64,000 nt of DNA from IMG/VR virus record IMGVR_UViG_3300042934_000822, positions 16,909 through 80,908 of that record; one strand, given 5' to 3'. Below are positions 9,171 through 17,223 of the stretch, piece by piece (within the stretch, counting starts at the first letter, position 1; every line of letters begins with the position of its first letter). Position numbers and translations under genes: made by a program. The DNA is from a virus. The notes under the pieces were generated by a model. That model made no database searches and was not told the DNA's origin. It saw only the letters and a list, made by a program, of their open reading frames with translations.

Positions 9171-11484
9171 GGGTCACCGCGAAAATGGAATCCAGCAAGG
9201 CCTCATTGGCCATGGCTTTCTCAAAGGCTTTTTCGTCACGCAGGGCCTTGAACACCTGGTCGAACGCAGCATTGATCCGGGTGCGTTCCTCGCCCTCGGG
9301 GTAGGGTTTGAATGGGGCATCCAGCTCGGGCAGATAGTGGTATTTGTTGTCCGCAAGACAGCTCAGGTAGTCGTTTTTCCGGCCCATGTCGGCCAGACGG
9401 TCCTCCAGATAGGCCTGGAACGCGCGCGCGGCCATTTCGAAGGGTTCCGACCAATACTTGCCGGTCACCCCGTCATCGAGTTTTTGCGCTTCCAGATAGA
9501 AATTCGAGACGCTGGCGCCAGACTTGACCTGCACCTCAGTGGCGTCTGCAGGCGAGTAGTAGGCCGCGGCCATTTCGCGCCACTGCTTCTTCTGCTTGAG
9601 GTAGGACTTGGACTGCAGGTTCTGATAGGCCCGGTCGACCGCCAGCACAGCGTCATGCGCGTTGCCGGCGTTCTTGATATCCAGCGCCACGCCGCGAAGG
9701 ACGCGGCCGTCCAGATTGAACTGGGCCTTCTCCAAGGCGCGCGGCGGTAGCTTGATCGTCTCCACCAGGCGCTCACTGCCTGAGGTCAGGGTCTGCTTGA
9801 GCGCGACGAAGGCTTCTCGGATAGCGCCAGGCGGCATCAGGTCAGGGTTGGCACTGGCGAACTCATCCCGGGCGCCATTCTCCCCGCGCAGGACGCTGGG
9901 CAGGATATTGTCCAGGGCGTGGTAGTGCTCATGTCCCAGCGCCCCGCCACCGTTCATTTTGGTCATGTTCATAACGCGCTCGACAGGCTCGTAATGCGCT
10001 CGAGCAGCACCCTTGCCCCCGGAACCACGGGCGCCAAAGGCCATGCCCAGGCGGCCACCGAATCCAAGATGGTTTTCATGGATGCCCAGCACGTCAGCCA
10101 TGTCCTGCATGGCGCCGGCAGTCTGCTCCACATGCCATTTGGCGCTGACGAAGTCGCTCAGCACCCAATTGCCCGACTGCACCGCGCGGAAGCCGCACAG
10201 GCGCTCTAGATCCTTGGTCGACGCAACGGCCACCGGCCGGCCGCCCACGCGTTCGAACTTGTCGACCACCTTGAGCGTGAAGCTGATCTTCTTCTTGCTG
10301 GCGCGTTTCGGCGCGGCCTTCTCCTTTGTGGTCCAGTCCCAGGACGCAGGTTCGCCGGACTTGGCGTTGACCACATGCCCGGCAAAGCTGTCAGACCCTC
10401 CTGCTCGCTTGGAGCGGTACAGGACCGTCTTGACGAAGCGATCGCCCAGGGACAGCCAAGCCCTGGCCTCAGGGCTGCGCAGGTTGCGAGCCTTAGCCAT
10501 GTCGACGATATCGGACCGGTCGGCTACCAGGTCGCTCCGTTGCCGGCGTAGCGCCTCATCCTCGTCCTTGGTCATGGCGATCTCATCGCCCCATGCCTTT
10601 TGCGCCGTCTCGTAGGCCGCTCGAGCGTCAGTGACGGCCTGGTCGTGAACCGGTTCAATAGACCAGCCACGCTTTTTCCGGTTGGCCAGCGCACTCTGCG
10701 CAGCGTATTGGGCGCTGGCCGCTGCCGTCATGGCCCGGTACAGCACGTTACGGCCGTCCTCGATCGCCTTGGAGCGGGCGCGCAGCTCCTCCAGTTGCGC
10801 GCTCAGCGCTCGGTACTGGTCCGACTCGTCAGCGTTCAGGCGCGTACCGAGCAGCTCCTCGCCAATCTCGGCCAGGGTGCTGGTGACGTCGGCGACCGTC
10901 TTGGCCGCCTCGAGCCTGGTCCTGATGGTTTCGATGCCCAGGGCGTAGCTCTGGCGGGCCTCGGGGCCGTCCTCTACTGGCGCGGTGCCGATCGCTGCAT
11001 ACGCCCGATCGATCAGGTACCCGGCCTGGGGTTCCATACCGCCTGCCTGCAGGCCTTCCCAGTCAACTTGGCCGAACAGGTTCGATTTCTTGATCAGCTC
11101 GCGCGCCTGGCGCGGGTTTTCCTCGATCGCCTTGAAGTCGATATCGCTGATGCGCAGCATCTGGCCAGCGTCGCGCGCTGCCTTGATCGAGGCAGCTGCC
11201 TGTTCTTTGCGGGAGCCGGAAATGTAGCCGGTGTCCTTGTAGCGGTAGTTCTCGCTGTTGGGGTCGTCGCTCAGGCCGTCGTCAGCTGCTGCCAGGCGCG
11301 CCTGCTCCGCGTCGATCGTCGCGGGTGCCTGGCGCACAATGCCGCCCAGCTGGACGTAAAGCTCCAACGCTTCGGTGGTTACCCGGGCTTGTTGGATAGG
11401 GTTCAAAGAGCCGGATTGCAGCTGCTCACGAAGCTGCAAAAGCCTGGTGGTCAACCTGGCTTGCTCGAGGGGGTTTAGAGCCAT
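9163..11484 (-). CDS. Polyvalent protein with LPD1-type domain (Dar-like, head-associated)
   Basis: Starting at the ATG at 11484 (MALNPLEQAR) the protein has 773 residues. It opens with two helical repeats of about 24 residues (NPLEQARLTTRLLQLREQL and NPIQQARVTTEALELYVQL), like the N-terminus of the following methyltransferase fusion. Near the middle is a segment typical of the large polyvalent-protein-associated domain LPD1: LGMAFGARGSGG, then INMTK-like sequence, then GHEHYHALDN, a histidine-rich motif recalling metalloproteases. The C-terminus carries ALLDS, a weak protease-site candidate. An ATG at 11517 is less likely, because it falls on the -10 box of a predicted promoter. Probable role: head-packaged protein delivered into the host. 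Confidence 0.7.
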   Translation of the reverse strand: MALNPLEQARLTTRLLQLREQLQSGSLNPIQQARVTTEALELYVQLGGIVRQAPATIDAEQARLAAADDGLSDDPNSENYRYKDTGYISGSRKEQAAASIKAARDAGQMLRISDIDFKAIEENPRQARELIKKSNLFGQVDWEGLQAGGMEPQAGYLIDRAYAAIGTAPVEDGPEARQSYALGIETIRTRLEAAKTVADVTSTLAEIGEELLGTRLNADESDQYRALSAQLEELRARSKAIEDGRNVLYRAMTAAASAQYAAQSALANRKKRGWSIEPVHDQAVTDARAAYETAQKAWGDEIAMTKDEDEALRRQRSDLVADRSDIVDMAKARNLRSPEARAWLSLGDRFVKTVLYRSKRAGGSDSFAGHVVNAKSGEPASWDWTTKEKAAPKRASKKKISFTLKVVDKFERVGGRPVAVASTKDLERLCGFRAVQSGNWVLSDFVSAKWHVEQTAGAMQDMADVLGIHENHLGFGGRLGMAFGARGSGGKGAARAHYEPVERVMNMTKMNGGGALGHEHYHALDNILPSVLRGENGARDEFASANPDLMPPGAIREAFVALKQTLTSGSERLVETIKLPPRALEKAQFNLDGRVLRGVALDIKNAGNAHDAVLAVDRAYQNLQSKSYLKQKKQWREMAAAYYSPADATEVQVKSGASVSNFYLEAQKLDDGVTGKYWSEPFEMAARAFQAYLEDRLADMGRKNDYLSCLADNKYHYLPELDAPFKPYPEGEERTRINAAFDQVFKALRDEKAFEKAMANEALLDSIFAVTHD

Positions 11485-11485
11485 G

Positions 11486-11514
11486 AAAAAGGGCCTGCAT
11501 AGTGTGCAAGCCCT
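11486..11514 (-). terminator. Rho-independent terminator of the 11538-12281 gene, overlapping a late promoter start
   Basis: On the minus strand AGGGCTTGCA pairs with TGCAGGCCCT around a short loop and is followed by TTTTT just before the ATG at 11484. Transcripts reading through from the upstream gene would form the full hairpin, whereas transcripts starting at the predicted late promoter (+1 near 11509) would lack part of the first arm. Confidence 0.6.
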
Positions 11515-11515
11515 C

Positions 11516-11558
11516 ATTTTGAAGCGGCGGAAACGCGCTATTCCGCTGGTGTTTCCGC
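11516..11558 (-). promoter_or_regulatory. Putative late promoter of the LPD1/methyltransferase pair
   Basis: On the minus strand: GCGGAAA, 4 bp, AGCGGAATAGC, then GCGTTTCCGCCGCTT (15 bp), then CAAAAT as the -10. The spacing is identical to the capsid, fibre and portal elements. It overlaps the 3' end of the preceding gene, as expected for a separately expressed late unit. Confidence 0.55.
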
Positions 11559-12281
11559 ATGCCGGACGAACACGTAGCCGCGCATGAACTGCTGAATGGT
11601 CATCAGCTGGTTCTGATTTGCGTTCACCCGCTCGATCTCAACGTCCAACTCGGACAAAGAGCCATTGAGTTCATCGATATCCTTGATGAACCATTCGCGC
11701 TGCTGGTGGAGCAGGGTGAATCTTGGGTTTTCAGTGAACACATCGCCGCGCTTCCAGTTGGCGGGCTTGGTCATGTCCAGCTTGGCCACCGGCTCCTCTG
11801 GTTGGAGAGGCGAATCGGAAACCAGCTCGAGGGGCTCCGACGTCTTCACCAGCTCCGCGTAATCGCTCACGGCCAACGCCGATGGAACAACTTGCGCAAC
11901 AGGCTCTTTCCCCTCGAGGCTGATCGCCGCCGTCGGCACCAAGGGGGCGACGTCAGCTGCAGGTGTGGTGATGGTGGACTGCGGCGGATCTGCCATCAGC
12001 GGCGCCAGCACGGGACTGGCCAGCAACTCGGCGAACGACCCGATGCTTACGCGTTGCGCCTCGGGCAACACGTCGAAGTACTCCTGCTGGCCCTGGGGCT
12101 CGATCTCGACGCAATCGATGCCAATGGGGATCAACACACCGCGCAGCTTATCCAGCAGCCCCGGGCGCATTTCACCCGTCATCACCAGCACCTTACGTGC
12201 CTGGGCCGCGTGCTGCTCCAGTCGGGTCAGCTCCTGCACGATCCCCGAAACCCCCATGTCTTGCCCCTGCACTTCGCTCAT
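11538..12281 (-). CDS. Hypothetical protein with C-terminal coiled coil
   Basis: Starting at the ATG at 12281 (MSEVQGQDM) the protein has 247 residues. The first 80 residues look like a small globular domain with a VLVMTGE strand. A Pro/Val/Ala-rich linker follows, then a predicted coiled coil (about residues 185-235, with QREWFIKDIDELNGSL). The start codon lies just downstream of a promoter that shares a composite operator with parA, so it may belong to the plasmid-maintenance regulon. It could be a partition partner or another lysogenic-stage protein. No family is recognised. Confidence 0.6.
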   Translation of the reverse strand: MSEVQGQDMGVSGIVQELTRLEQHAAQARKVLVMTGEMRPGLLDKLRGVLIPIGIDCVEIEPQGQQEYFDVLPEAQRVSIGSFAELLASPVLAPLMADPPQSTITTPAADVAPLVPTAAISLEGKEPVAQVVPSALAVSDYAELVKTSEPLELVSDSPLQPEEPVAKLDMTKPANWKRGDVFTENPRFTLLHQQREWFIKDIDELNGSLSELDVEIERVNANQNQLMTIQQFMRGYVFVRHAETPAE

Positions 12282-12317
12282 TGCCCGATTCCTGGATGAT
12301 TGGTAAACCAGGATTAT

Positions 12318-12368
12318 CAAGCGCGTTGGAGGGTACGCGCGTTGGCACCTTTGCGCGTTCGCGCCAAA
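12318..12368 (-). promoter_or_regulatory. Promoter with GC-rich composite operator shared with parA
   Basis: Minus strand: GGCGCGAACGCGC, a short spacer, then GCGCG-TACCCTCCAA-CGCGC (5-bp arms), then TTGATAAT as a -10. The parA promoter has the same two parts, with the central TTGGAGGGT in the opposite orientation. The distance to the ATG at 12281 is about 40 bp. Confidence 0.55.
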
Positions 12369-12392
12369 AAAACTTGTGATTGGTGACAGGCA

Positions 12393-12677
12393 TCAGCGAG
12401 TGGCGATCCAGCCGACCGGCTCGCTGTCCTGGTCTACCAGGGCTCGGAACTCGCTCATGGCTAGGGCGGGATTGTTGTAGCAGTAGCGCCGGGCGTAGCC
12501 GTACGGGTCAACGTCGGTGACGATTGCGACGGTGAAAATGAGCGGAATCATGGCCACATAGGTACCGTCTTCGAGCTGGCGCCAGCACAGGTACCGGTTG
12601 GCTGGGTTGTTCAGCTGAGCTTCGACCTCTGGGCGGGGCTGGGCGTTTATCATCCAGACATTTTGAGGGGCTTTCAT
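12393..12677 (-). CDS. Small hypothetical protein
   Basis: The ATG at 12677 (MKAPQNVWMI) gives 94 residues. This start is chosen because it follows a plausible promoter (TTTAAA-17-TACTAT) and an ATCAGCCAGA leader element; a longer frame upstream would run through an 8-bp tandem repeat. The protein contains a hydrophobic stretch (VAMIPLIFTVAIV, about residues 43-55) that could be a single membrane segment or a buried strand, and a YGYARRYCYNN motif. Function is unknown; the shared leader element suggests early or lysogenic expression. Confidence 0.55.
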   Translation of the reverse strand: MKAPQNVWMINAQPRPEVEAQLNNPANRYLCWRQLEDGTYVAMIPLIFTVAIVTDVDPYGYARRYCYNNPALAMSEFRALVDQDSEPVGWIATR

Positions 12678-12686
12678 GACTGATTT

Positions 12687-12740
12687 CTCTGGCTGATATC
12701 GTATGCGGACGATAGTACTGGCCAGAAATAGGAATTTAAA
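12687..12740 (-). promoter_or_regulatory. Promoter and ATCAGCCAGA leader element
   Basis: Minus strand: TTTAAA (12735-12740), 17 bp, TACTAT (12712-12717), then ATCAGCCAGAGA (12687-12698) about 10 bp before the ATG. The leader word recurs upstream of three other genes (start codons at 17209, 17632 and 45428). Confidence 0.5.
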
Positions 12741-12765
12741 CCTGTTTTCACGCGTTCGCGCGTTC

Positions 12766-12818
12766 GCGCTTTGGCGCTTTGGCGCTTTGGCGCTTTGGCG
12801 CTTTGGCGCTTTGGCGCC
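12766..12818. repeat. Tandem 8-bp repeat GCGCTTTG (six copies), candidate centromere or regulator array
   Basis: Six perfect copies of GCGCTTTG run from 12766 to 12813, preceded by GCGTTCGCGCGTTCGCGC. The same words appear beside parA. The 12678-12991 gap (about 310 bp) otherwise contains only a leader/promoter, a terminator, and a plus-strand coding-like fragment (12816 to about 12893, AYDALHNNEADF...) that has no start codon. Confidence 0.7.
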
Positions 12819-12924
12819 TATGATGCGCTTCACAACAATGAGGCAGATTTCGAAAAGATCGTCAACGATTTGGCTTCGGTTGAGAGTGTTTGATCTGCAG
12901 AGACCTTGAAAGCGGCGCGATAAA

Positions 12925-12952
12925 AAATGGGGCCTACTAAGGGCCCCATTTT
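12925..12952 (-). terminator. Rho-independent terminator of the DdrB-like gene
   Basis: On the minus strand ATGGGGCCC pairs with GGCCCCAT around a short loop, followed by TTTTTT. It lies 40 bp after the stop codon of the large gene that ends at 12992. Confidence 0.75.
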
Positions 12953-12991
12953 CAATTCAACGCTCGGCAGGTCAGGACTGCCGGAATACCC

Positions 12992-15900
12992 CTACAGAGT
13001 GTCAGCCGTGACCTTCAACGCATAGTCACGCAGCGCGTTGGACGCATCGGCAAACAGGTCTTTCAGCTCAGCCTCACCCCATTGGGCGTAGATCTCCTCG
13101 AGCCTGGCCAGCACCTCGGCGGGGCTTCCCAGGTCAGTCGTTCCTTCGATCAGGCTATCGAGATAGGCCTTTGCTGCTTTCAATTTGTCATCCTCGTCTG
13201 GCTCCGGGGGCGTCGATTGGTCAGGCTCGGCGGCGGCGGCCGGCGCTGGGGCAGCGAACATATCGCCTTGGTCGATGGCAAACAAGCCTTCACCGTACTC
13301 CTGGTCAAGCTTGCGGTTGGCCGCGCCCACAATGTCCGTGAAGCTGACAGCAGCGTCGCCGAACAAGCCTGCCGTCTGCTTGCGGGCGTTTTCGCTTTCC
13401 ACGAACTGGGCCATAGCCTTGAACGCGGTCCCCATGCGCTTGGCACTGCGATTGTTCTGGTGGATGAACATGGCCATGGCTGCCACGGCAGGATCGGTAC
13501 CACCGAACATATCGCCCTGGCGCAGGAACTCGTCCAGGCCCAGGCCGGCCTCCTTCGCCTGGCGCAGCACGTTGGTAGCGCCGATGATGGCGTTGACGGC
13601 CTCCTGATTGAGCGATAGCTCAACGGAGTCGGTAACACGGCCGCCAGCCTCCTCGGCACCAACCAGGTCGACCTCCTTGGCGCGCATGAAGTCTGGAGCG
13701 GCGCTGTTGAGTGCAGCCACGATGTTGGCGATCTCAGGCTTAGCGACGTCCGCGGTCATTTCCAGGAGGCGATCATCGGAGTAGGCGCCAGCGAACAGCG
13801 CAGCCTGCAGGCGGCTGATCAGGCCGCTGGTGGGCTTGCCCTCGGTGGTCAGGTACTGGGCAGCCTCCGCGTCACCCAGCGACTGCAGGAAGGCTGCAAC
13901 GAAGTCACGGTTTGCTGCGCTGTTGAGGTCTCCGTCTGCCAGCTTGGCCAGCATGGCGGTGTCAAGCCGCTTGGCATCGCTGCGCGCCTTCTCCGTGGCA
14001 GTCATGGCCAACTTATCATCCTGGTTGGCCTCGACAGCGAACGTCACACGATCGACGTCAGACCTGCGCACGCGCACCAGGACAGGGTTCTGCATGCGGT
14101 TGATCTTCTCCACGTCTACCCCGAAGTACTCCGCGTTCTCTACGAGCCATTCACGGTAGTCACCAGCAGAGCCGATCCGGTAGGCCTCTCGGATCGCCAT
14201 TGCGCGGCCGTTGCCCGACTCCACTACTCGATCAGGCCCAACGATGGGGGCACCGCTGTCGGCACGCTGGGTGCGCCCCAGGCTGTCTGGGTCGAGGCTG
14301 CGTGCAGTTTTTTGGACCCAGGCCTGCGAGGTGCTGCGGGAGCGGTCGCGCGGCTGGATCTCTGCGGGGTAGTCAGGATTCGGTGTGCCGTCGCTCTCAT
14401 GGCTGATCACCAGCTTGCCTGCCTCGATGACCTTGAAACCGGTCAGCACCTTGGTGCCCTTGGCCGTCTTCACGGTGTTGTCGCGGCCTTCCGCCTCAAT
14501 GGTACCGGTGTCCTCTTGCTCGGCCTTGAGCGCAGCGTTGGCGGTCCGTTCGGCACGCTCCTCCTCGCGCTCTGCAAGATGCGCCGCCAACATGGCTTCC
14601 TCCTGAGGCGTTTCAGGCTCGACGGTGGCCGCTGCCTGCACGGCAGCTGCTGCCTGTGCTGGTGTCTTCCCTGCAGCGAACAGCTGGTCCACCAGAGACT
14701 CCTGAGGCATGGCCATCGCATCCGCATCACCGTGACTGATCTCCATGCGCTCTGCTAGCGCTTCCAGGAACAGTTCCTGCCACGCATTACGCTCTGCAGG
14801 CGCAGCCGCTGGCGGCAGGGTGGTAGATGCTGGCGCACTCTTCCGGGCTGCCAACTGGGCGGTCAGATCCTCGATCTGCTTGTCCAGCTCGGCCAGCTCG
14901 TCCGTCTTTGCAGATTCCGCCTCTTTCAATGCCGCAAGCTGGGCATCGCGCTCGGCTTTATTGGCATTGGCCTGGGTGAACTTGGCGCTGTTCTTGTCGA
15001 CCAGCCTGATGATGCGTCGGGCAACCTCACGCGGGTTGAGATCCTGGCCACGCTCGGGCGCCACCACGATCGTGACGTCCTTCTTGTTGAGCACCCACTT
15101 CCAGCTAACCATCTCGTCGGTGGGACTCAGCTTGTTGGGGGTGGTGTCGGGGTTGTGGAAGAACACGCTGACGGACTGGCCATCGTCCATCGTGAACAAC
15201 ATGGCCAGCTGCGTGGTGCCTCGATTCTTGAATGCTTTGCTGACCTGGACGCCTTCTGGCTTCACTTGGGTCGCAACCATCTGCATGACGCGCAGCAGCT
15301 GGTTGGCCTTGCGCTCGAATTGCTGCACCTGGATCACCATGGCATCGAGCATGGCGCCATCGCTCATGAACTCCTCGAGGTCGGACAGGGTGGCCGCGTC
15401 CATCATCAATCCGCCACTGTCGTGACGGCGCAGCTTGGCGATCACGTCGCCAAGGGTCTCGCCTACAGGCATGCGCTGATCGTCCCAGCGCACGATTACG
15501 TCGGTCATGCTTACCGCCTTGTCTTCAATGAGATCGCCAGGCACAAGCGGCCGGCGCAGATCACCGTGCTTGAGCCAGTCCTTGAACTGCTTGATGCTGC
15601 AGGCCGTCAGGCTGGCCAGCCCGGTCCAGCCCTTTTCGTAGCTGTTGAGATAGGCCTGGCGCGCCTGCTCCTCGTCAGTGAACCCCAGCAGCACCTTGTG
15701 CTCATCGAAAGCACCAGTCTTGTCCTGCTGGTTGACGACAAAGACCTGCAGGCTCTCAGGCATGGGGCCGATGAACACGTCTACCGCGTCGCCGTCGGCG
15801 CCCACGGTGCCGTTGATGTAGCCGTAGTGGGCCATGCACACGACTGACCAGGGGGCCCCATCCGTTTTGCCTCGACGAGGCTGGAACATGGGCGTTTCGA

Positions 15901-16045
15901 TGGTGACGGTCATGCCGTGAAGACGCGTGCTGCCCTTCGAGTAGTTGCCGGCGCGGAGCTGCTCAGGCGTGGGAGTGGCGCGGGAGCCTGCGCCGAATGC
16001 GCCGGAATGGGCCGCGCCCTGTAGTGCTGCGAATTTGTCTGCCAT
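12992..16045 (-). CDS. Polyvalent protein: pyrophosphatase-like domain plus DdrB-like ParB-fold domain
   Basis: With the ATG at 16045 (MADKFAALQG, GAGG ribosome site) the protein has 1017 residues. An N-terminal domain (about residues 40-150) matches the inorganic-pyrophosphatase-like module of phage polyvalent proteins (GMTVTIETPMFQPRRGK, then HYGYINGTVGADGDAVDVFIG). Putative protease sites MMDA and MLDA lie near 213 and 230. A coiled-coil linker follows, then a DdrB-like ParB-superfamily domain (about residues 520-800, with GPDRVVESGNGRAMAIREAY and NPVLVRVRR). A YLDS occurs near the C-terminus. In P1, Ddr proteins are head-internal and affect antirestriction. Upstream ATGs are excluded because a terminator and a promoter lie there. 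Confidence 0.75.
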   Translation of the reverse strand: MADKFAALQGAAHSGAFGAGSRATPTPEQLRAGNYSKGSTRLHGMTVTIETPMFQPRRGKTDGAPWSVVCMAHYGYINGTVGADGDAVDVFIGPMPESLQVFVVNQQDKTGAFDEHKVLLGFTDEEQARQAYLNSYEKGWTGLASLTACSIKQFKDWLKHGDLRRPLVPGDLIEDKAVSMTDVIVRWDDQRMPVGETLGDVIAKLRRHDSGGLMMDAATLSDLEEFMSDGAMLDAMVIQVQQFERKANQLLRVMQMVATQVKPEGVQVSKAFKNRGTTQLAMLFTMDDGQSVSVFFHNPDTTPNKLSPTDEMVSWKWVLNKKDVTIVVAPERGQDLNPREVARRIIRLVDKNSAKFTQANANKAERDAQLAALKEAESAKTDELAELDKQIEDLTAQLAARKSAPASTTLPPAAAPAERNAWQELFLEALAERMEISHGDADAMAMPQESLVDQLFAAGKTPAQAAAAVQAAATVEPETPQEEAMLAAHLAEREEERAERTANAALKAEQEDTGTIEAEGRDNTVKTAKGTKVLTGFKVIEAGKLVISHESDGTPNPDYPAEIQPRDRSRSTSQAWVQKTARSLDPDSLGRTQRADSGAPIVGPDRVVESGNGRAMAIREAYRIGSAGDYREWLVENAEYFGVDVEKINRMQNPVLVRVRRSDVDRVTFAVEANQDDKLAMTATEKARSDAKRLDTAMLAKLADGDLNSAANRDFVAAFLQSLGDAEAAQYLTTEGKPTSGLISRLQAALFAGAYSDDRLLEMTADVAKPEIANIVAALNSAAPDFMRAKEVDLVGAEEAGGRVTDSVELSLNQEAVNAIIGATNVLRQAKEAGLGLDEFLRQGDMFGGTDPAVAAMAMFIHQNNRSAKRMGTAFKAMAQFVESENARKQTAGLFGDAAVSFTDIVGAANRKLDQEYGEGLFAIDQGDMFAAPAPAAAAEPDQSTPPEPDEDDKLKAAKAYLDSLIEGTTDLGSPAEVLARLEEIYAQWGEAELKDLFADASNALRDYALKVTADTL

Positions 16046-16071
16046 GGCTGTCGCCTCGGATGAAAGCACAC

Positions 16072-16114
16072 ACGATATAGGGCCAGGAAGGGCACTTTCG
16101 GGCAGGCTTTCCGC
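16072..16114 (-). promoter_or_regulatory. Putative late promoter of the DdrB-like gene
   Basis: Minus strand: GCGGAAA, 4 bp, GCCCGAAAGTG, 15 bp, TATCGT. The spacing is the same as at the other late elements although the 11-bp block is more diverged. It lies 27 bp before the chosen start codon. Confidence 0.5.
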
Positions 16115-16127
16115 CGATCGGCAGGCA

Positions 16128-16154
16128 CAAAAAAGGCGCCTCAATGGGCGCCTC
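16128..16154 (-). terminator. Rho-independent terminator after the 97-residue gene
   Basis: On the minus strand GAGGCGCC pairs with GGCGCC around CATT, followed by TTTTTT. It ends the parA/16172 unit before the late promoter of the next gene. Confidence 0.7.
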
Positions 16155-16171
16155 ATTGCCAACTTGCCAAC

Positions 16172-16465
16172 TCAGCGTGCTGAGCGCGGTACTGGTCGGC
16201 GATTGGTCTTCCGGTCGCGGTAACGCATCAGGGCGTCTTCGAAGTACTCGTCCTTCTCGCCAGCGGCTGTCCGCGCAGCGTGCGCCTCAAGCAGCAGGTT
16301 CAACAAGTCGGATGGCCGTGATAGGCGAAGCTCGGCTGTCGAGGTGCGCAGCGTCAGGTTGGGTCCCTTCTGCAGGTGCGCGTTGAAGCGGTAGCTCTCA
16401 GTCGATTCTTCAAGCTCCTGATCAACCTTCTGTCTACTGGGTCGGATGCTGGCTCGGTCACTCAT
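16172..16465 (-). CDS. Small protein after parA; candidate partition partner
   Basis: This protein has 97 residues and a good ribosome site (AGGTGAGCAATG). It is basic at both ends (MSDRASIRPSRQK at the start, RRPVPRSAR at the end), with an amphipathic helix region (SDLLNLLLEAHAARTAAG, about 52-69). It lies 84 bp after parA, and GC-rich inverted repeats fill the gap. Small ParA systems usually encode a small DNA-binding partner here, so a centromere-binding role is inferred from position and size; the sequence is not a recognisable ribbon-helix-helix or ParB protein. Confidence 0.55.
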   Translation of the reverse strand: MSDRASIRPSRQKVDQELEESTESYRFNAHLQKGPNLTLRTSTAELRLSRPSDLLNLLLEAHAARTAAGEKDEYFEDALMRYRDRKTNRRPVPRSAR

Positions 16466-16492
16466 TGCTCACCTGGTACTGTCATTGATCGA

Positions 16493-16540
16493 AGGCGCGA
16501 ACGCGTGTTGGTGATCATAGGGGAAAAGCGCGTTCGCGCC
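16493..16540. repeat. 12-bp inverted repeat between parA and the next gene, candidate parC/parS
   Basis: GGCGCGAACGCG (16493-16504) and CGCGTTCGCGCC (16529-16540) are perfect inverted copies 24 bp apart. The same 12-mer occurs upstream of parA and in the 12.3-kb operator. The position inside a partition operon fits a centromere. Confidence 0.55.
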
Positions 16541-16549
16541 AAGGCGCGT

Positions 16550-17209
16550 TTATTCCGTGCCCTCGAGCAGCGACAGTACGTTGTTCATGATGAGGGTGAT
16601 TTCATCGACCGCAGCCTGGTCGCGGGGCTTGTACTCGAAGACTGACTGGCCCACGCCCGCGCTCTCCGGATACGCGACGCGCTGGACCACGATGCCTTCG
16701 ATGACTGGCAGCTCGAAGACCTCGATTTCGCTCTGGATGTTCTTCGCTCGGTTGGTGCCCTGAATCACACGGGTCAGGACGAATGCAGCCTTGAGGGAGC
16801 GCGACACGTCCGCCAGCATTTCCTGGCGGTCCTTGATCATGTTGACCAGGTCTTCGGATGCCCAGACGTCGAGCTTCGAAGGCTGAACAGGGATCAACAC
16901 CAGGTCAGCAGCCTTGACGGCGGCCTCGGCCAGCTTGTTGGCCTTCGAAGCGCCATCGATGACCACATAGTCGTTCTTGATTCGGGAGACTTCACGCGAG
17001 AGCAGTTCCGGGCGATCGATTGCATAGATGCGCACCGTCTCCTGATCATCCTCTCGGGCTGCCGCCCAGTCGCGGGCAGTCCCTTGAGGATCGGAGTCAA
17101 CCAGCACCACGTCCATACCCTGACGGCTCATGGCGTCGACCAGGTTGTACGACAGGGTGGTTTTGCCGGCGCCGCCCTTGGGCTGCAGGACCGCAATGAC
17201 CTTTGGCAT
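16550..17209 (-). CDS. parA: ParA-type partition ATPase (short, type Ib-like)
   Basis: The ATG at 17209 has GAGGT eight bases upstream and gives 219 residues. The deviant Walker A motif KGGAGKTT is at residues 11-18; DSDPQGTARDW follows (Walker A' region, about residues 40-50) and VVIDGA is the Walker B. There is no N-terminal DNA-binding domain, so this is the short ParA class that relies on a small partner protein. It should position plasmid copies over the nucleoid, keeping the prophage as a plasmid. Promoter and operators lie just upstream; the probable partner gene lies downstream. Confidence 0.85.
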   Translation of the reverse strand: MPKVIAVLQPKGGAGKTTLSYNLVDAMSRQGMDVVLVDSDPQGTARDWAAAREDDQETVRIYAIDRPELLSREVSRIKNDYVVIDGASKANKLAEAAVKAADLVLIPVQPSKLDVWASEDLVNMIKDRQEMLADVSRSLKAAFVLTRVIQGTNRAKNIQSEIEVFELPVIEGIVVQRVAYPESAGVGQSVFEYKPRDQAAVDEITLIMNNVLSLLEGTE

Positions 17210-17223
17210 GAAGAAACCTCGAT

